Source: Terfezia claveryi (Eukaryota; Ascomycota; Pezizomycetes; Pezizales; Pezizaceae). Taken from it: a stretch of 64,000 bases of DNA. Under the pieces are notes generated by a model. It had not been told where the DNA came from. It saw only the letters and a program-made list of their open reading frames with translations, and ran no database searches. Position 1 is the first letter of the stretch. The number at the start of each line of letters is the position of its first letter. The translations under genes were made by a program, and so were the position numbers. Positions 22,661-32,639 of the stretch are shown piece after piece. The stretch is taken from NCBI GenBank assembly GCA_015179025.1, contig WHUX01000003.1:372001-436000 (forward strand), in the 5' to 3' direction.

Positions 22661-23012
22661 GTCACGGGCTATGTCACGGAACTTTGTCATGGACTTTGTT
22701 ACAGACTTTGTCACGGATTCTGTCACGGATTATCACCTGCGATCACAAGCAATGGTTATTGCACTTTGGAGTCAGACAGGGTTTAGTCCGAGTCTCAGAT
22801 TGACAAGATGTTGAGTATCACACGCGTAATCTTCCTTATGTGTGTGATGATATCATAGAGCGAACAGCTGTATATATATGAGGCCATAGTTGTATTCTTT
22901 GTTCTTGCTCTTCACGCAACGTCTTGTATATCGAGTCTTTCATACAAGTTGCCTTTTGTCCATAGTCTACGTCTATACTATTGTCTACCAAACCCACAAC
23001 AATACATATTGT
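22661..23012 (+). other. Possible solo LTR inside the GC-rich element
   Basis: The unique core starts TGTCACGG, repeats that word several times, contains a TATATATATGAGG box followed by a pyrimidine-rich initiator-like zone, and runs to about 23012. TG start and promoter-like order suggest a solo LTR, but no matching target duplication could be defined. Confidence 0.25.
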
Positions 23013-23018
23013 CACTTG

Positions 23019-23048
23019 AAACTATACCACACTAGTGTGGTATAGTTT
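23019..23048. repeat. Perfect 30-bp palindrome
   Basis: AAACTATACCACACT is followed directly by its exact reverse complement. There is no loop. It could be two abutting terminal repeats of a tiny MITE or an excision footprint. Confidence 0.9.
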
Positions 23049-23116
23049 GGCCGTTGCGTGCGCTCCTTAGAGTCACGTTTATAGCCAATTGTCTATGCCA
23101 TAGCCTACGCCGTCAC

Positions 23117-23275
23117 ACCAGTCCAGGCGGTCCAGGCCGGTCCAGGCCGGTCCACGCCATGCAGGCCGGTCCAGGCGGTCCAGGCGGTCCAGGCCGGTCC
23201 AGGCGGTCCAGGCCAGTCCAGGCGGTCCAGGCCGGTCCAGACCATGCAGGCCAGTCCAGGCGGTCCAGACCAAGA
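23117..23275. repeat. GGTCCAGGC minisatellite, right array
   Basis: Same unit and same strand phase as the array at 22440-22656, including a CATGCAGGCC variant. The two arrays flank the unique core of the inserted element. Confidence 0.9.
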
Positions 23276-23764
23276 TCTCGCCCGCCTGATTATTCAGGCC
23301 AGGCCCCGGCAGAGGTCTGTTAGGTCCAGGCCGGCGCCGGCTATACTTGAGGCCGGCCTGGCCCGCCCGTTGAGAAAGCTGTAAAGGAATAGGTAATTCG
23401 GAGTGGGGTTTAAGTGCAGTAAGCTGGAAAAATCTCTATGTGGGAATGATAAGGGCAATAGCGTTATGGGGTGCAGAGAGATTGGGAACGAAAGCTGGAA
23501 AGTTTACAATACCAGGCTCTACGGAAATTCACGGGAGCAGTAAGAGGGGCAAGAAAGGAGGTGGTGAGTCAGATCGCGGGGGTAGAGCTACCAAGGATGA
23601 CGATTGAGATGGCTCAAATGAGGATGATACTCAGTGCGAGAAGGATATAGACTGCCAATTGGGGAGGTGATTAGGAAGAGGGTCTTTGAGGCAGAGGAGG
23701 TGGAGGAAGGAGAGGAACTAGAGCTCAGCGAGGGAGGAAGGTCGTACGAATTGAGATAGGGACG

Positions 23765-24274
23765 GTGGACCTGCATCTCAATGAAAAAGCAGCCAAAGAA
23801 GAGTGGAATCTAAAGATAAATGAGGCGGCAGACGGCTGCCAGATTTTCTACACAGACGGCAGCAAGTTGGAGACAGGGAGAGTTGGTGGAGGTTGGTTTG
23901 GAGCAGATAGAGGAGGAAAGAGCGAAGGGTGCAGAGGCTTAGGAAAGATGGCTACGGTCTGGGATAGAGAAGTTACCGGAGTGAGAGGAGCATTGGAGAC
24001 GGCAAGAGACGGAGAGAAAGTGCTGATCATGTCGGATTCTCAGGCAGCAATCATGGCAATTGTGACTGCAGGAGAGTCTGGAAAGGCAAGAACAGCATAC
24101 CTAAAATGGGTGGTGGAGGAGATTGCGAGAAGGCAGGGAATACTCGGGGAGGATGCAGTGCGGCTTGGCTGGGTTAAAGCTCATGTCGGGATCTTCGGCA
24201 ATGAGCAGGTAGACCGACTGGCAAGCAGGGCGCAGCGGAGGAGGGAAGGGGAGTTATCACGGAAGGGGGAGTGA
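23765..24274 (+). pseudogene. LINE RNase H domain
   Basis: RNase H domain of the LINE. IFYTDGSK (first catalytic Asp), a Glu-containing VTGVRGALETA helix, IMSDSQAAI (Asp) and VKAHVGIFGNEQVDRLAS (His and final Asp) are all present, so the four acidic positions are conserved. It lies downstream of the RT thumb in a frame that ends at 24274. The C-terminal knuckle continues in a shifted frame from about 24271. A conserved catalytic set in a broken element suggests fairly recent death. Confidence 0.88.
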
Positions 24275-25373
24275 GACAAGCTTGGAACAAGAAGAGGCAA
24301 GCGAGTCGGCAAGTAGTAGGTACGGGGATGGGAAGAGTTCTAAAATGGAACAGGAAAGCCAGAGTGAACTACACGCATTGCAGGACCGGCAAGGGTAAGC
24401 TGCAGGTGTGGAGACAAGTCCTAGATCCAATGGCGGACCCGGAGTGTAGGTTTTGCGGAGGGGAGGAGCTAGAGACAGGAAAGCACGTTGCATTGTCCTG
24501 TCCGGCAGGAGAGTGGCTACAGAGATCTCTCGTTACAAGCATACGCTCCGGACCAGATGAAGTATGCTTGTAACCAATATATTCTTATATCTAGAGAAAC
24601 AGAAATAAAGGTAGAGCGAGCAAGGAAAGGTTACAAAATGGGATAATAAATGCCAGACATCCAAATAACAAGTATGAACAGTGATAATATTAAATAAATA
24701 AATAAATATAAATGAGCAGAAGGGATATGTATGAGGAGGAGGAGGCTGGACCCAGCACAAAGTCAGTAATCCTGCGTTAAATAAACATGGTGACTTCTGT
24801 GCTGAACTGCGCTGAACCTCAAGAGTTTCAGTGCGTCTTTTCTCCCGCTTGAGGACATCTTGCAGTGATGTTGTCGCTCACTCTTGTCGTTGCAGAACAT
24901 GCGGAGATCCATAAGCAGTAGGCATTTGAGCCCATTGGGTAAATCGTGGTAAGTAGTCTGGTTGGCACTACCGTCGGTAAATAGTAAGCTTGTTCTTAGT
25001 ATGTTAGATTGAACTCTTATGTTGCTTCATCGTGCCTGCGGGGTTATTTCTTATCGATAAACATACCGAATATGGCAAGGCGCTTCTCTTGTTACAAGCA
25101 TATGTATGGTGACTAAGCCAAAAAAATAAGAATATTCTAGTAACAAAAATATGCTTATTTACTATGTGGGACTGCCGAAGGTATGCTTGTAACCAATATA
25201 TGCTTATATCTGATATGCTTGTAACGAGAGATCTCTGTAGGCAGAAGATGGAGCACATGGGAGCAGGCGGACGACAGGAAACGATGGTTGCAGAAGATAA
25301 AGGACAGGTATAAAGATGAGGAAGTAATGGTGGACCTGGTCGAGACTTTCTTCATGAACCTGGACTTGCATTG
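24271..25373 (+). pseudogene. LINE C-terminal Cys-His knuckle, split by MITE
   Basis: The frame 24271-24519 contains CRFCGGEELETGKHVALSC (C-x2-C-x8-H-x4-C), the nucleic-acid-binding knuckle at the C-terminus of Tad1/I-type LINEs. It is interrupted at 24520 by a pogo MITE. Removing the MITE and one TA copy restores the same frame on the other side (25240-25373), which ends in an acidic, Trp-containing tail and a stop. This is direct evidence that the MITE inserted into an intact frame. Confidence 0.85.
24520..25237. mobile_element. pogo-type MITE inserted in LINE, TA duplication
   Basis: The ends CAGAGATCTCTCGTTACAAG and its inverted copy close at 25237. TA stands at 24518-24519 and 25238-25239. 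The internal sequence AATAAGAATATTCT and TTATCGATAA is shared with 19412-20265 and with the partial copy before 59485. It is non-coding. Confidence 0.9.
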
Positions 25374-25565
25374 AGGGGAGAGGGAGAGCACAGAGAAATA
25401 GACAGGGAGTTTGTTACATTGATAGATTTCTTAGGCTCGGGAGGCTGGACCCGCTTCTGGTACCGAAAGCATAGGCCGAACCTTCAAAGGGGAGGCTTCG
25501 GGACCCCGTCATGACCAATGGTCGATCGCGGGTATAGACTAAAAAAAAAAAAAAAAAAAAAAAAA

Positions 25566-26283
25566 GTCTCGGTCAGGTCATAGCCTGTGGTACGCAGGAA
25601 GTGACCCTTGCAAGATAGTGTACTTATGTAAGCATTAGAAATTTCATTAGCGTTCCTGTACTTAAGTTCCATACTTGAATCCTCTAGTTCCTCCGTTGTC
25701 ATCCGTCTCCTTAGACATGCCCGTTTATCCAACCTTTAGGTACTACCAAGCTATAGTCTCTGGATCTTTGAAATATTTCCGTTAAACTGAACATGGCGTC
25801 GAATAACATATGGTGATAGTGAAAAAGGGGGGAATAGCGCTGATTAAAAAGGAGAATTAATTAGGTCAGCAGCAACTACCTATCACTAAATCCTCCCTAC
25901 CTACACAACGACCACAAATGTACCAGTCACCACACACGTCCGCCGAAATCTACAGTGATGGAAGTGGTGGAGTCACAAGCCTTACATTGACATCGTCACA
26001 AACCGATTATTCCTGTCAGGCCTGAGGGTATTCCCATAATTGCATATAGCTCTTCGTTACACTAGCATGGACAAATGTTGTACCAGATAGACGTTGCCTT
26101 GTTCATAGCATAAAGAGATCTACTGTAGCGCCCCACGTGGACGTCGCATGTCCTTAAGAGTTTAGTCTAGACCTTAGCGCACCCGGAGAAGCTCGAGAGG
26201 AGGAGCTAGAGACATGACGAGAATATATACGCACACACATGCCATAGGCTTCGTCCTCTCCCCTGGCTCCGTCCACAGGCTTT
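25566..26283. other. Non-coding spacer
   Basis: No recognisable gene was found. It lies between the LINE poly-A and the start of the decayed nuclease-kinase gene region. Confidence 0.4.
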
Positions 26284-27097
26284 GTGGCCTCACACATGGC
26301 GTCAAGGACAGATTCGAACACTCTCCCGGTGTTCCAGAAGGCACCGAAAGTAACAAAACTCCCCACAAAACCAGGCTCGCTCCTGAAACGACTTGCCTGC
26401 CTGATCTACCTATACCTGAAGCCAAAAGACAATCGGTCCCCCTCCGAGCATATCTTATTTATGGAGGTCATGTCCATCATCGACCTGATGACAGAAAATG
26501 AGAAGGCCTCGATGCTCATCCCCAGAACGACCAGAAACAGAGTGAGGCCCATTACCCCAACACCAAAAGAAATCCAAGACTTCAACTCCATGAGATCTAC
26601 ATTTTGTGGGGGCGGGAACAGGTCAAACATTATTTCCAATCAAAAAAAACGGAATCTCGGCTTCCGGACGTGTACATTTCTAGCGTTTACGATGAACATG
26701 TCAGTGGAGTAGATTTCCCTGACCTAAGGAGTGAAGATCTTGTCACTTTTTACAAGTTCCCTCGGGCTGTGGCAAAACGGTTTGAAAAGGCCATTGCTGC
26801 CGCTCTCCCACCACCCACACGGTATGTTTGTTGTGCCACAATACCAATGTTGAAAGCTAAAAATTACGGCAGAAGATCAAACGACAAAAATCCGACAATT
26901 GAACGAGCATAAGCTCTGGTCTGATCTACCATCCAGGAGGACCCCCCAATGCCAGCCCCTGTTGACTACCCTAGGCTATTCCACCCTGTTGGAACTATGC
27001 GACCTCCTAACCCAGCCGTTTCCTGACATTCCGAATGCACTGCACTCAGAGCAGATGGCGAGACTACTCCGGACTCCACTAGCCTGCAAATTGTGCA
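26284..27097 (+). pseudogene. Possible 5' part of the nuclease-kinase gene
   Basis: Plus-strand frames at 26284-26712, 26604-26912 and 26899-27097 overlap in different phases and are hydrophilic. They end where an antisense LINE begins (27098), and the nuclease-kinase coding sequence resumes on the other side. Position and strand suggest these are the gene's upstream exons with indels or small introns, but no domain identifies them. Confidence 0.3.
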
Positions 27098-27655
27098 TTT
27101 TTTTTTTTTTTTTTAAATACTTAGTACTCCTATGCAGCCTCGTTAGGGAGACTATGAGGAGCCACGCGGAAACCCGGTGGATTCAAGGGAGAGGCAAGTT
27201 GATCTGCCAGACCCACGCAAACTAGATACATAGACCGTGACTCATTCCCACCTGAAGAACTGGAAATTGAAAAACTGAAGGTTGAAAAGGACTCGCGAAT
27301 ATAAATGAACTGCAGGTCCTGCGGAAAACAGTGAACCAAAAATGTACTGAATGCAAACCGGAACAAATGGGACTCGTGAAAGTTTCTTAGTGGTCTACTA
27401 AGCGAGCTCTTTGAATAAAAGCCCGAAGAAGGCCTCCGTGGCCTCGAATGTCTCCTCATCCTCTTTCCTCCATTCCGGTTTGTCGAGCTCTTCCCAGCTA
27501 CTTCTCTCCCCTAGCAGAATTCTTCTGTATCGATCGAACCGTGGACAGTCGAAGACTATGTGTTCTATTGTGCATTGAGGTGGCTTTGCCACCAGAAATC
27601 CTGGAACTACATCCGTATCTCCTGCCAAATCCCCCTCGACTTTCCCAGAGATAGG
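27098..27655 (-). mobile_element. Antisense LINE 3' fragment
   Basis: A T-run at 27098-27114 marks the reverse poly-A. The LINE tail modules and a C-terminal frame (27628 down to 27398) follow with IEHIVFDCPRFDRYRR, the end of the Cys-His knuckle, then ELDKPEWRKEDEE and AFFGLLFKELA before the stop. It is the same LINE family as 62591-63743. Insertion splits the gene that flanks it. The right edge is approximate. Confidence 0.8.
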
Positions 27656-28970
27656 ATATTACTTCGTTCTATCTTGTATTCTGAAAGAGACATATACTAC
27701 TATCGGGACGAGCCTGCGGAGAATGACTTCATCCATCTCTGGGACTCCTTAATCCGGGATCCGCTTTCCCTTCTTAGCACGAGAGGTAGCGGGATAAGCC
27801 TTGGGTTTCGGAGAAATACCAAGGATGCAAGTGGCGCAACGAGAGCTCTACTACGACCTGACTTTTTGTGTTATATGAGAGGTGCCTTAGTCCTGCGCGG
27901 GGAGGAAAAGGGATCACCAAGGGAAATTGACATAGCTAGTATGGAACTCCAGGATAAATTCGGAGAATGGAGTGCTGCCTTTTACGGGCAATTACCCTTT
28001 GTGCTGGGCTATGCCACCGGAGGACCAAATATCAAGTATTGACTGCTTGTTTAGATTACTCTATCTATTATCTAACATTAATACAGTTTTTACCTTTTGA
28101 CGCCTCGCAAAGAGTGCAGGCGCATATTTGCTGATCACCTAAACATGCATAGTCCAACGTCACGCCTGGATCTATTTCAAATCTGTGTCAACATCGTTCG
28201 ACTACTTCGAACGATGGAGCCTCTCTTACCAACTCATGGGCGCAGGCTCTTTTGCCCTATGCAAAGATCCCACGATGTTAAGGTAGGCCTTATAGGGTCG
28301 TATGGTAAACCCCCAAGCTGAGGCGTGCAACAACAGATTACGATCTATCCCACGTTTGTCCTTAAACAGGTCCCCCGGCCTTGGGGCTTCTCCGACGAAA
28401 ACGAACTTCTGTAGCTTTAAGATACCATCTTACAGAAGAATCCCCCAAACCTGATCGGTCTTCTAGAGCCCCCCAAATTGATGAGACGACACATATACCT
28501 GAGCTTGCACCCTGTCGGGCACCCAGTACTCCTACAACACGCAAGCGACCTGCAGAGGGCTATTTGACATATATTAAATGGCCTCAGTTTTCTACATGCG
28601 CACGGCTATGTCCATCGAGACATTCGCTGGGAGAATGTCATCAGGGACATCAATGGGAACTTCCTGCTAATTGACCTGGAAAACGCAGGTAAAGAAGGAC
28701 CTGTGGATTACCGTATAGTAGGTTGGCCAATGCTGGCTGATGGAGGTGAATACACGAAAGAGATTGATATGGCTATGGTCGGTCAGCTTGTTGGGCAATA
28801 CGGAGCAATACTGGACTTAACGGAGCATGGTCGAGATTTTGCGAGACGTGTGGCCTTCTCTCAGCGACGGAGGCAATTGAGCACCCATGGCTTGGAGGAG
28901 TATAGCTTTGTGGGAGGACGCTTTCTTTTCATGCGTGCTTTCATTCATTGGTGCTTTCTTTATGGTTGCT
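27656..28970 (+). pseudogene. Crinkler-type protein: PD-(D/E)XK nuclease-like domain plus protein kinase
   Basis: The first part (to 28035) carries RPD at 27854-27862 and GEEK at 27899-27910, spaced as in PD-(D/E)XK nucleases, then a conserved YGQLPFVLGYATGG. A 51-nt intron follows (28036-28086, GT..CTAAC..AG). The kinase part has HRDIRWEN at 28613-28636 (catalytic Asp 28619) and IDLEN at 28670-28684, where DLE replaces DFG. Stops near 28412, 28418 and 28565 break the frame. The nuclease-kinase pairing is known from CR (Crinkler) effectors of oomycetes and fungi. Such proteins act inside host or rival cells, but a role here is inference. The 5' end is separated by a LINE insertion. Confidence 0.72.
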
Positions 28971-29060
28971 TTCTTGATGGGTGCTTTCTTGTATGGGGGC
29001 TTTATGGGTACTTTTATAGGTACTTTTTTTTTATGGGTAATTCTATAGGTGCTTTCTTTA
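28930..29060. repeat. Imperfect GGTGCTTTCTTxATGG repeats
   Basis: Six or seven copies of a 14-18 bp phrase, GTGCTTTCTT(G/T)ATGG with variants, follow the end of the kinase pseudogene. The open frame through it (Phe/Gly/Cys-rich) is a repeat artefact. Confidence 0.7.
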
Positions 29061-30083
29061 GATGTACATTCATCACTCAACCCTCACTTGCTTGTCTCAA
29101 GTTGACATATCTGTAGGCACGAATATTGTGTATAGCATTAGGTAGCCCTCGTAAACTGTCATAGTCACACTATCCTTGTAATCTTGGCCTGCCTGTCACA
29201 TTTTGTGATGACTCTAATGTGCATCTACTAGAGTAAGGGATTTCTTTCTTTTTTTATATTGCAGACGATAGCGCAGGTACTTAGGCACTTAGGAAGTAAT
29301 ATCATGGGGAGGATTCTCCGATGATAGATAATAATGCCGCCAATCAGATCGTTCTGAGCTTGCACAACAATGTAGGCAACTATGTATGCAGGTTATGTCA
29401 ACCCTGATCTAACTACAACCTGCGACATAGGAAGGCGAGATGTTCATAAGTCAATAAGCAGCCAGGGTTTGGGTATGTAATTGCGACCGACAATATTTAT
29501 GTCACTAAACCACGCCCCCTGATTAGATGTGTATGAAGAGAATTTCACCTATACCTACTTGTCAACTGACTCAGAGGACATCTCTAGAAAAGCATTAGTT
29601 ACCAACGTTCGCAAATAAAACAAAATGCTATTCGCACCTAACAGCCTTAATGATTATATGAATGCCCTCTTATTTAGTCGGAGTGTTTTTGTGATGAATC
29701 TGTTTAATTGTCTCGCAGCTGACCCTGGCTAACCCGGAGAACTCATTAATCATAATTGCCTAACTGAGTAAATACATAGGCAGGTGGAGTCAGTTTGAGT
29801 AAAGGTACATCGTGATGGAGCCTCTCTTAATGACAAGCAGTTTATGTTGTATAGGGATGGATAACTTGCCCAATTGAGCGAACTCTAGTTATATAAATTA
29901 GTGGAAACCGCTCTAGTTCTCGTGTTGGAGAATAGCAATTGAGAATTTTATGAATGGTCAGCAGTTGATGTTGCTCGGAATGGAGCTTTTGAAGAATCTT
30001 GGAGAATAACCGCTTTATATTTGTAGCATGGCGATTAATTCTACGAGTTATAGCGGGGGCCTGGTGATTCCGAATTCTCCTAC
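29061..30083. other. Non-coding stretch
   Basis: A minus-strand frame of 126 codons (29842-30222) overlaps the MITE at 30084 and shows no motif, so I do not call it a gene. No other structure was seen. Confidence 0.4.
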
Positions 30084-30158
30084 AGGCCCAGGCCAGCCAG
30101 AAATCGTGTGGGCTCACAGCCTTCCGCGAATTTAAATATCTCGCGGCTGGCCCGGAAA
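30084..30158. mobile_element. GC-rich MITE of the GGCCAGCC family
   Basis: GGCCCAGGCCAGCC at the left faces GCGGCTGGCCCGG at the right, about 75 bp overall. Relatives are at 3988, 5356 and 33775. Confidence 0.55.
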
Positions 30159-30317
30159 AACCCAGTGGGTCGTCCTTCGAACTGGCATATATGCTGCAAG
30201 CCCAGACTACGCAGAAAAACATTTGTTTAGCCTACGGAGAGCGCCCCCCAAACCGTCTCCCCAACATCAATCAACACGCAAGTATCTACAACAACAAACC
30301 AAGCTACCTACTTCGTC

Positions 30318-30905
30318 TTTTTATTTTTATATTTTTATTTTTAAGATACTCAGTACCCATATGCGGTTGCAGTAAGGGAACATCCGGAAACCCGGATGGA
30401 TTCATGACGCGGCAAGTTAACCTACCAGGTCCGCAGCTAGGTACAGCGATGTAAAGATAACTTAATCAAGTGCGGCATAGTGAAGTGCAACAGCGCACAA
30501 GGGAATGAAATCAGAGGAAAATTAATGGGGGACTCAAGTGCCTCCCGGCGAGCGATGAGCTGGAAAAAGGAGATGGACTCTAAGGAGAATTAAACGGAGA
30601 TGAAGACTTCCATGCTGTCATTAACCGGCCCGTGCCAGATGACCCCAAGGGGCTGACTGAAGTTCGGTAGTATAAATTTTCAAGAACCTTCCCAGATAGA
30701 GGACGATAGATATTTCTAAAGAATGCCTCGATAGCGTCCCTACGTTCACCCTCCTCTTCTTCTTGAATCCAGGCTTCCCGGTCTAGATCCTCCGAGTCCT
30801 TGATGCTCCCTAGACGAGCTCTGTAAGTTTCTAGCTCGGCATATGAAAAACCGATGTGATCACCATCCTGTGTGTCATTGCCGCAAGGCAATTGCTGGGA
30901 TCCAG
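30318..30905 (-). mobile_element. Antisense LINE 3' fragment
   Basis: A T-rich edge (30318-30345) is followed by the LINE tail in reverse and a C-terminal frame (30891 down to 30580) with LDREAWIQEEEEGERRDAIE and AFFRNIYRPL. This matches the LINE C-terminus at 27398 and 63260. The module GTTAATGACAGCATGG lies near 30612-30627 in reverse. It is a 5'-truncated copy. Confidence 0.75.
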
Positions 30906-31784
30906 TTTAGAGATGCGGTGGAGCCATGTTTCTGATTAGAGAGAATGCCGAAGACATACTTCGGGCGAGCAAATACTCGAAGTGTAATATACTTGTTATA
31001 TAATATCAGTCCTTTCAATAATCGTTATACCTTTTAGTAATTCATTTGCTTCATATCTTCTATTAAAAAATTCATGCCATATCTCTGTTCTGGTCCGTTA
31101 CGGAATGAAACCGTTGCTAGTTCGTAAAAGTTTTCTTCAACGTAATACCGTTCAACGCAACACCATACTCTTCAACGCAACATACTAGTGGTAGTCAAAT
31201 GAGAAAATATTTTCGATCTGATACTAGTACGTTATATTTATTTTTGATAAAGTTATAAACTACTTCGTATGTGAACCCAACTTTAGGATTTTCTTAATTG
31301 TGTAATTATCGGTTTCCTAGTTGTATTTAGTATTTCCTTTACTTTACTGAATCCTAGTTCTTCTACGATAATTTATTCGATATACTACTGTGCCTTGTAC
31401 CTGACAACTTATTGTCACAGATGGCTTTCATCTAATTTTATCCTTTCTCACCTATGTTGATTAGCTGTTCGTGTACTATACTGGGGGGTATCTACATCCA
31501 CGAATATTCTGTACCGAATTCGGACATGAGACTAGATTGGGTAGCCTGTATCGGTCCAGTTATCACAGCCTCAGAGAGTATAGTAGTTAAAGGTAACTAT
31601 AGAAAGTATCACACCTTCTCAATGCGTGGCGATCTTGGGATCTTCATTCTCATATTGTAGCTCGGAAATGTGCCAATTTTATTTCCGTGGCACTTCCCGC
31701 TACATAAACTGCGTTTCAAACGTTTCCGATTAATATGGATGGACGTAAATATAAACCAAAAAAAAGAAAAGACAAAAAAATTAT
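30906..31784. other. Non-coding spacer upstream of tRNA-Ser
   Basis: AT-rich with the word TTCAACGCAACA repeated at about 31140-31195. No gene was recognised. Confidence 0.45.
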
Positions 31785-31879
31785 CGTCAAGAGCAGGGTT
31801 TGAACCTACGCGGGAAATCCCATGTGATGACCTTGAAGGGGATTCAAGTCACACGCCTTAACCACTCGGCCATCTTGAC
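31785..31879 (-). tRNA. tRNA-Ser(UGA) with 14-nt anticodon-loop intron
   Basis: On the minus strand the acceptor GTCAAGA (31879-31873) pairs with TCTTGAC and the discriminator is G (31785). The D arm TGGCCGAGTGGTTAAGG is the standard A-box sequence of class II tRNAs. The anticodon stem is TGTGA/TCACA and the anticodon TGA is at 31844-31846. An intron at about 31829-31842 starts one base after the anticodon and contains TTCAAG, complementary to the anticodon segment CTTGAA, the usual pairing in eukaryotic tRNA introns. A GGG/CCC variable arm and a T arm with TTCAAAC complete the fold. It looks functional. Confidence 0.95.
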
Positions 31880-32091
31880 TTTGTGAAGGTTTTATGGTAA
31901 GACGGTAATATGGGCTAGTAACCTTTGCAGCTGACATGTTTATAGTACTTTGACACTGCATAAGATGCAATGTATGTCTTATTTATATGGAGCAGCTATG
32001 TGAAAAATCTAAATCGGTAAATGTGGTCATAATACCTCTCTAAATTCTCTCTAACTGCGCCATAATTTCCTATCGCGCCGTCTCACGGGCT

Positions 32092-32367
32092 TCATGGACT
32101 CACCGATGGGCCCTCCACACGGAAGATAAGTATTACTATGTATTTCGCCTTCACCTGTGAGCACATCTCCCTTTTGTTTTCATACGCATTCAGTCTCAAG
32201 AATGTATTTAACGTTTCTATGTAGTTATTTGTGTCGAATGGAATATAAAAAGCTCTCTCTGCCCGCAATGGGTCCTTACCCACAGAGGCCCACAAAAGTG
32301 CTGGCTCTCCCATATCAAGAAATCTACCTCCACAGCCAGTTCCCCAGACGAAGGATGACTCCCACAT
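32092..32367 (-). CDS. Hypothetical protein fragment, 91 aa
   Basis: This minus-strand frame reads on upstream, in phase, past its ATG to a TAA that may be a mutated Gln codon, so it is probably part of an older, longer coding region. The sequence has a conserved feel (GTGCGGRFLDMGEPALLWAS). I cannot assign it. It lies about 210 bp from tRNA-Ser. It may be a gene or transposon remnant. Confidence 0.3.
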   Translation of the reverse strand: MWESSFVWGTGCGGRFLDMGEPALLWASVGKDPLRAERAFYIPFDTNNYIETLNTFLRLNAYENKREMCSQVKAKYIVILIFRVEGPSVSP

Positions 32368-32576
32368 AGTGTTCTCCTGCCATTACCGAGCCCCTTTTTC
32401 GGTATATTCGACAGACCTGGGAAGAGAGATATTAGGGAATTGGGGGAGGGAAGGGGGGAAAAAAGGATAAAACTGGGATGCGGTTATTATAAATTTTCTT
32501 TTTACTTACTAAGCACAGGGAAACCTCCTGAGGACAAATGCTCCTGGGCTGTTAGGAAATCTTTTGAAGGAGGCAG

Positions 32577-32637
32577 GATTCGAGCCTACGAACGTAATTG
32601 CATGGGGATTGGATGGTTCCAGACTACACCATGCAAT
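32577..32637 (-). ncRNA. tRNA-like Pol III box pair (possible SINE head or tRNA pseudogene)
   Basis: On the minus strand TGGTGTAGTCTGG (32631-32619) fits an A box and GGCTCGAATCC (32587-32577) fits a B box with one mismatch, 31 nt apart. No cloverleaf forms. Instead ATTGCATGG and CCATGCAAT (32629-32637 and 32597-32605) pair perfectly as a hairpin. It is best read as a tRNA-derived remnant. Confidence 0.4.
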
Positions 32638-32639
32638 CC

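Larger units (their letters stand above)
22309..23369. mobile_element. GC-rich GGCCAGGC/GGTCCAGGC repeat element inserted in LINE
   Basis: The left edge CGGGCCAGGCCG faces a right edge CGGCCTGGCCCG. Inside each edge lie arrays of GGTCCAGGC units, with CATGCAGGCC variants. The unique centre is about 22661-23110. The insertion splits the LINE between the RT palm and thumb. No transposase frame exists; long open frames here are repeat artefacts. The inverted, palindrome-rich termini resemble in style the hAT ends elsewhere in the window. An exact target duplication could not be fixed. Confidence 0.6.
20423..25565 (+). mobile_element. Tad1-like LINE retrotransposon, decayed, with two insertions
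   Basis: A non-LTR retrotransposon on the plus strand with apurinic-type endonuclease, reverse transcriptase, RNase H and a C-terminal Cys-His knuckle, in the order typical of fungal Tad1/I-clade LINEs. It ends in a 25-nt A-run (25541-25565). It is interrupted by a GC-rich element at 22309-23369 and a pogo MITE at 24520-25237. Frameshifts and stops break the single ORF2 into several frames, so it is dead. The 5' end is missing or unrecognisable before about 20.4 kb. Confidence 0.9.

Noticed and set aside
22184..22814. Long Pro-Gly-rich frames on both strands resembling collagen
   Set aside because: They are translations of the GGTCCAGGC minisatellite; open in several phases because the unit has no stops.
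28817..29116. Lys/Thr-rich minus-strand frame and Phe/Gly-rich plus-strand tail
   Set aside because: Both derive from the GGTGCTTTCTTxATGG repeats following the kinase pseudogene.
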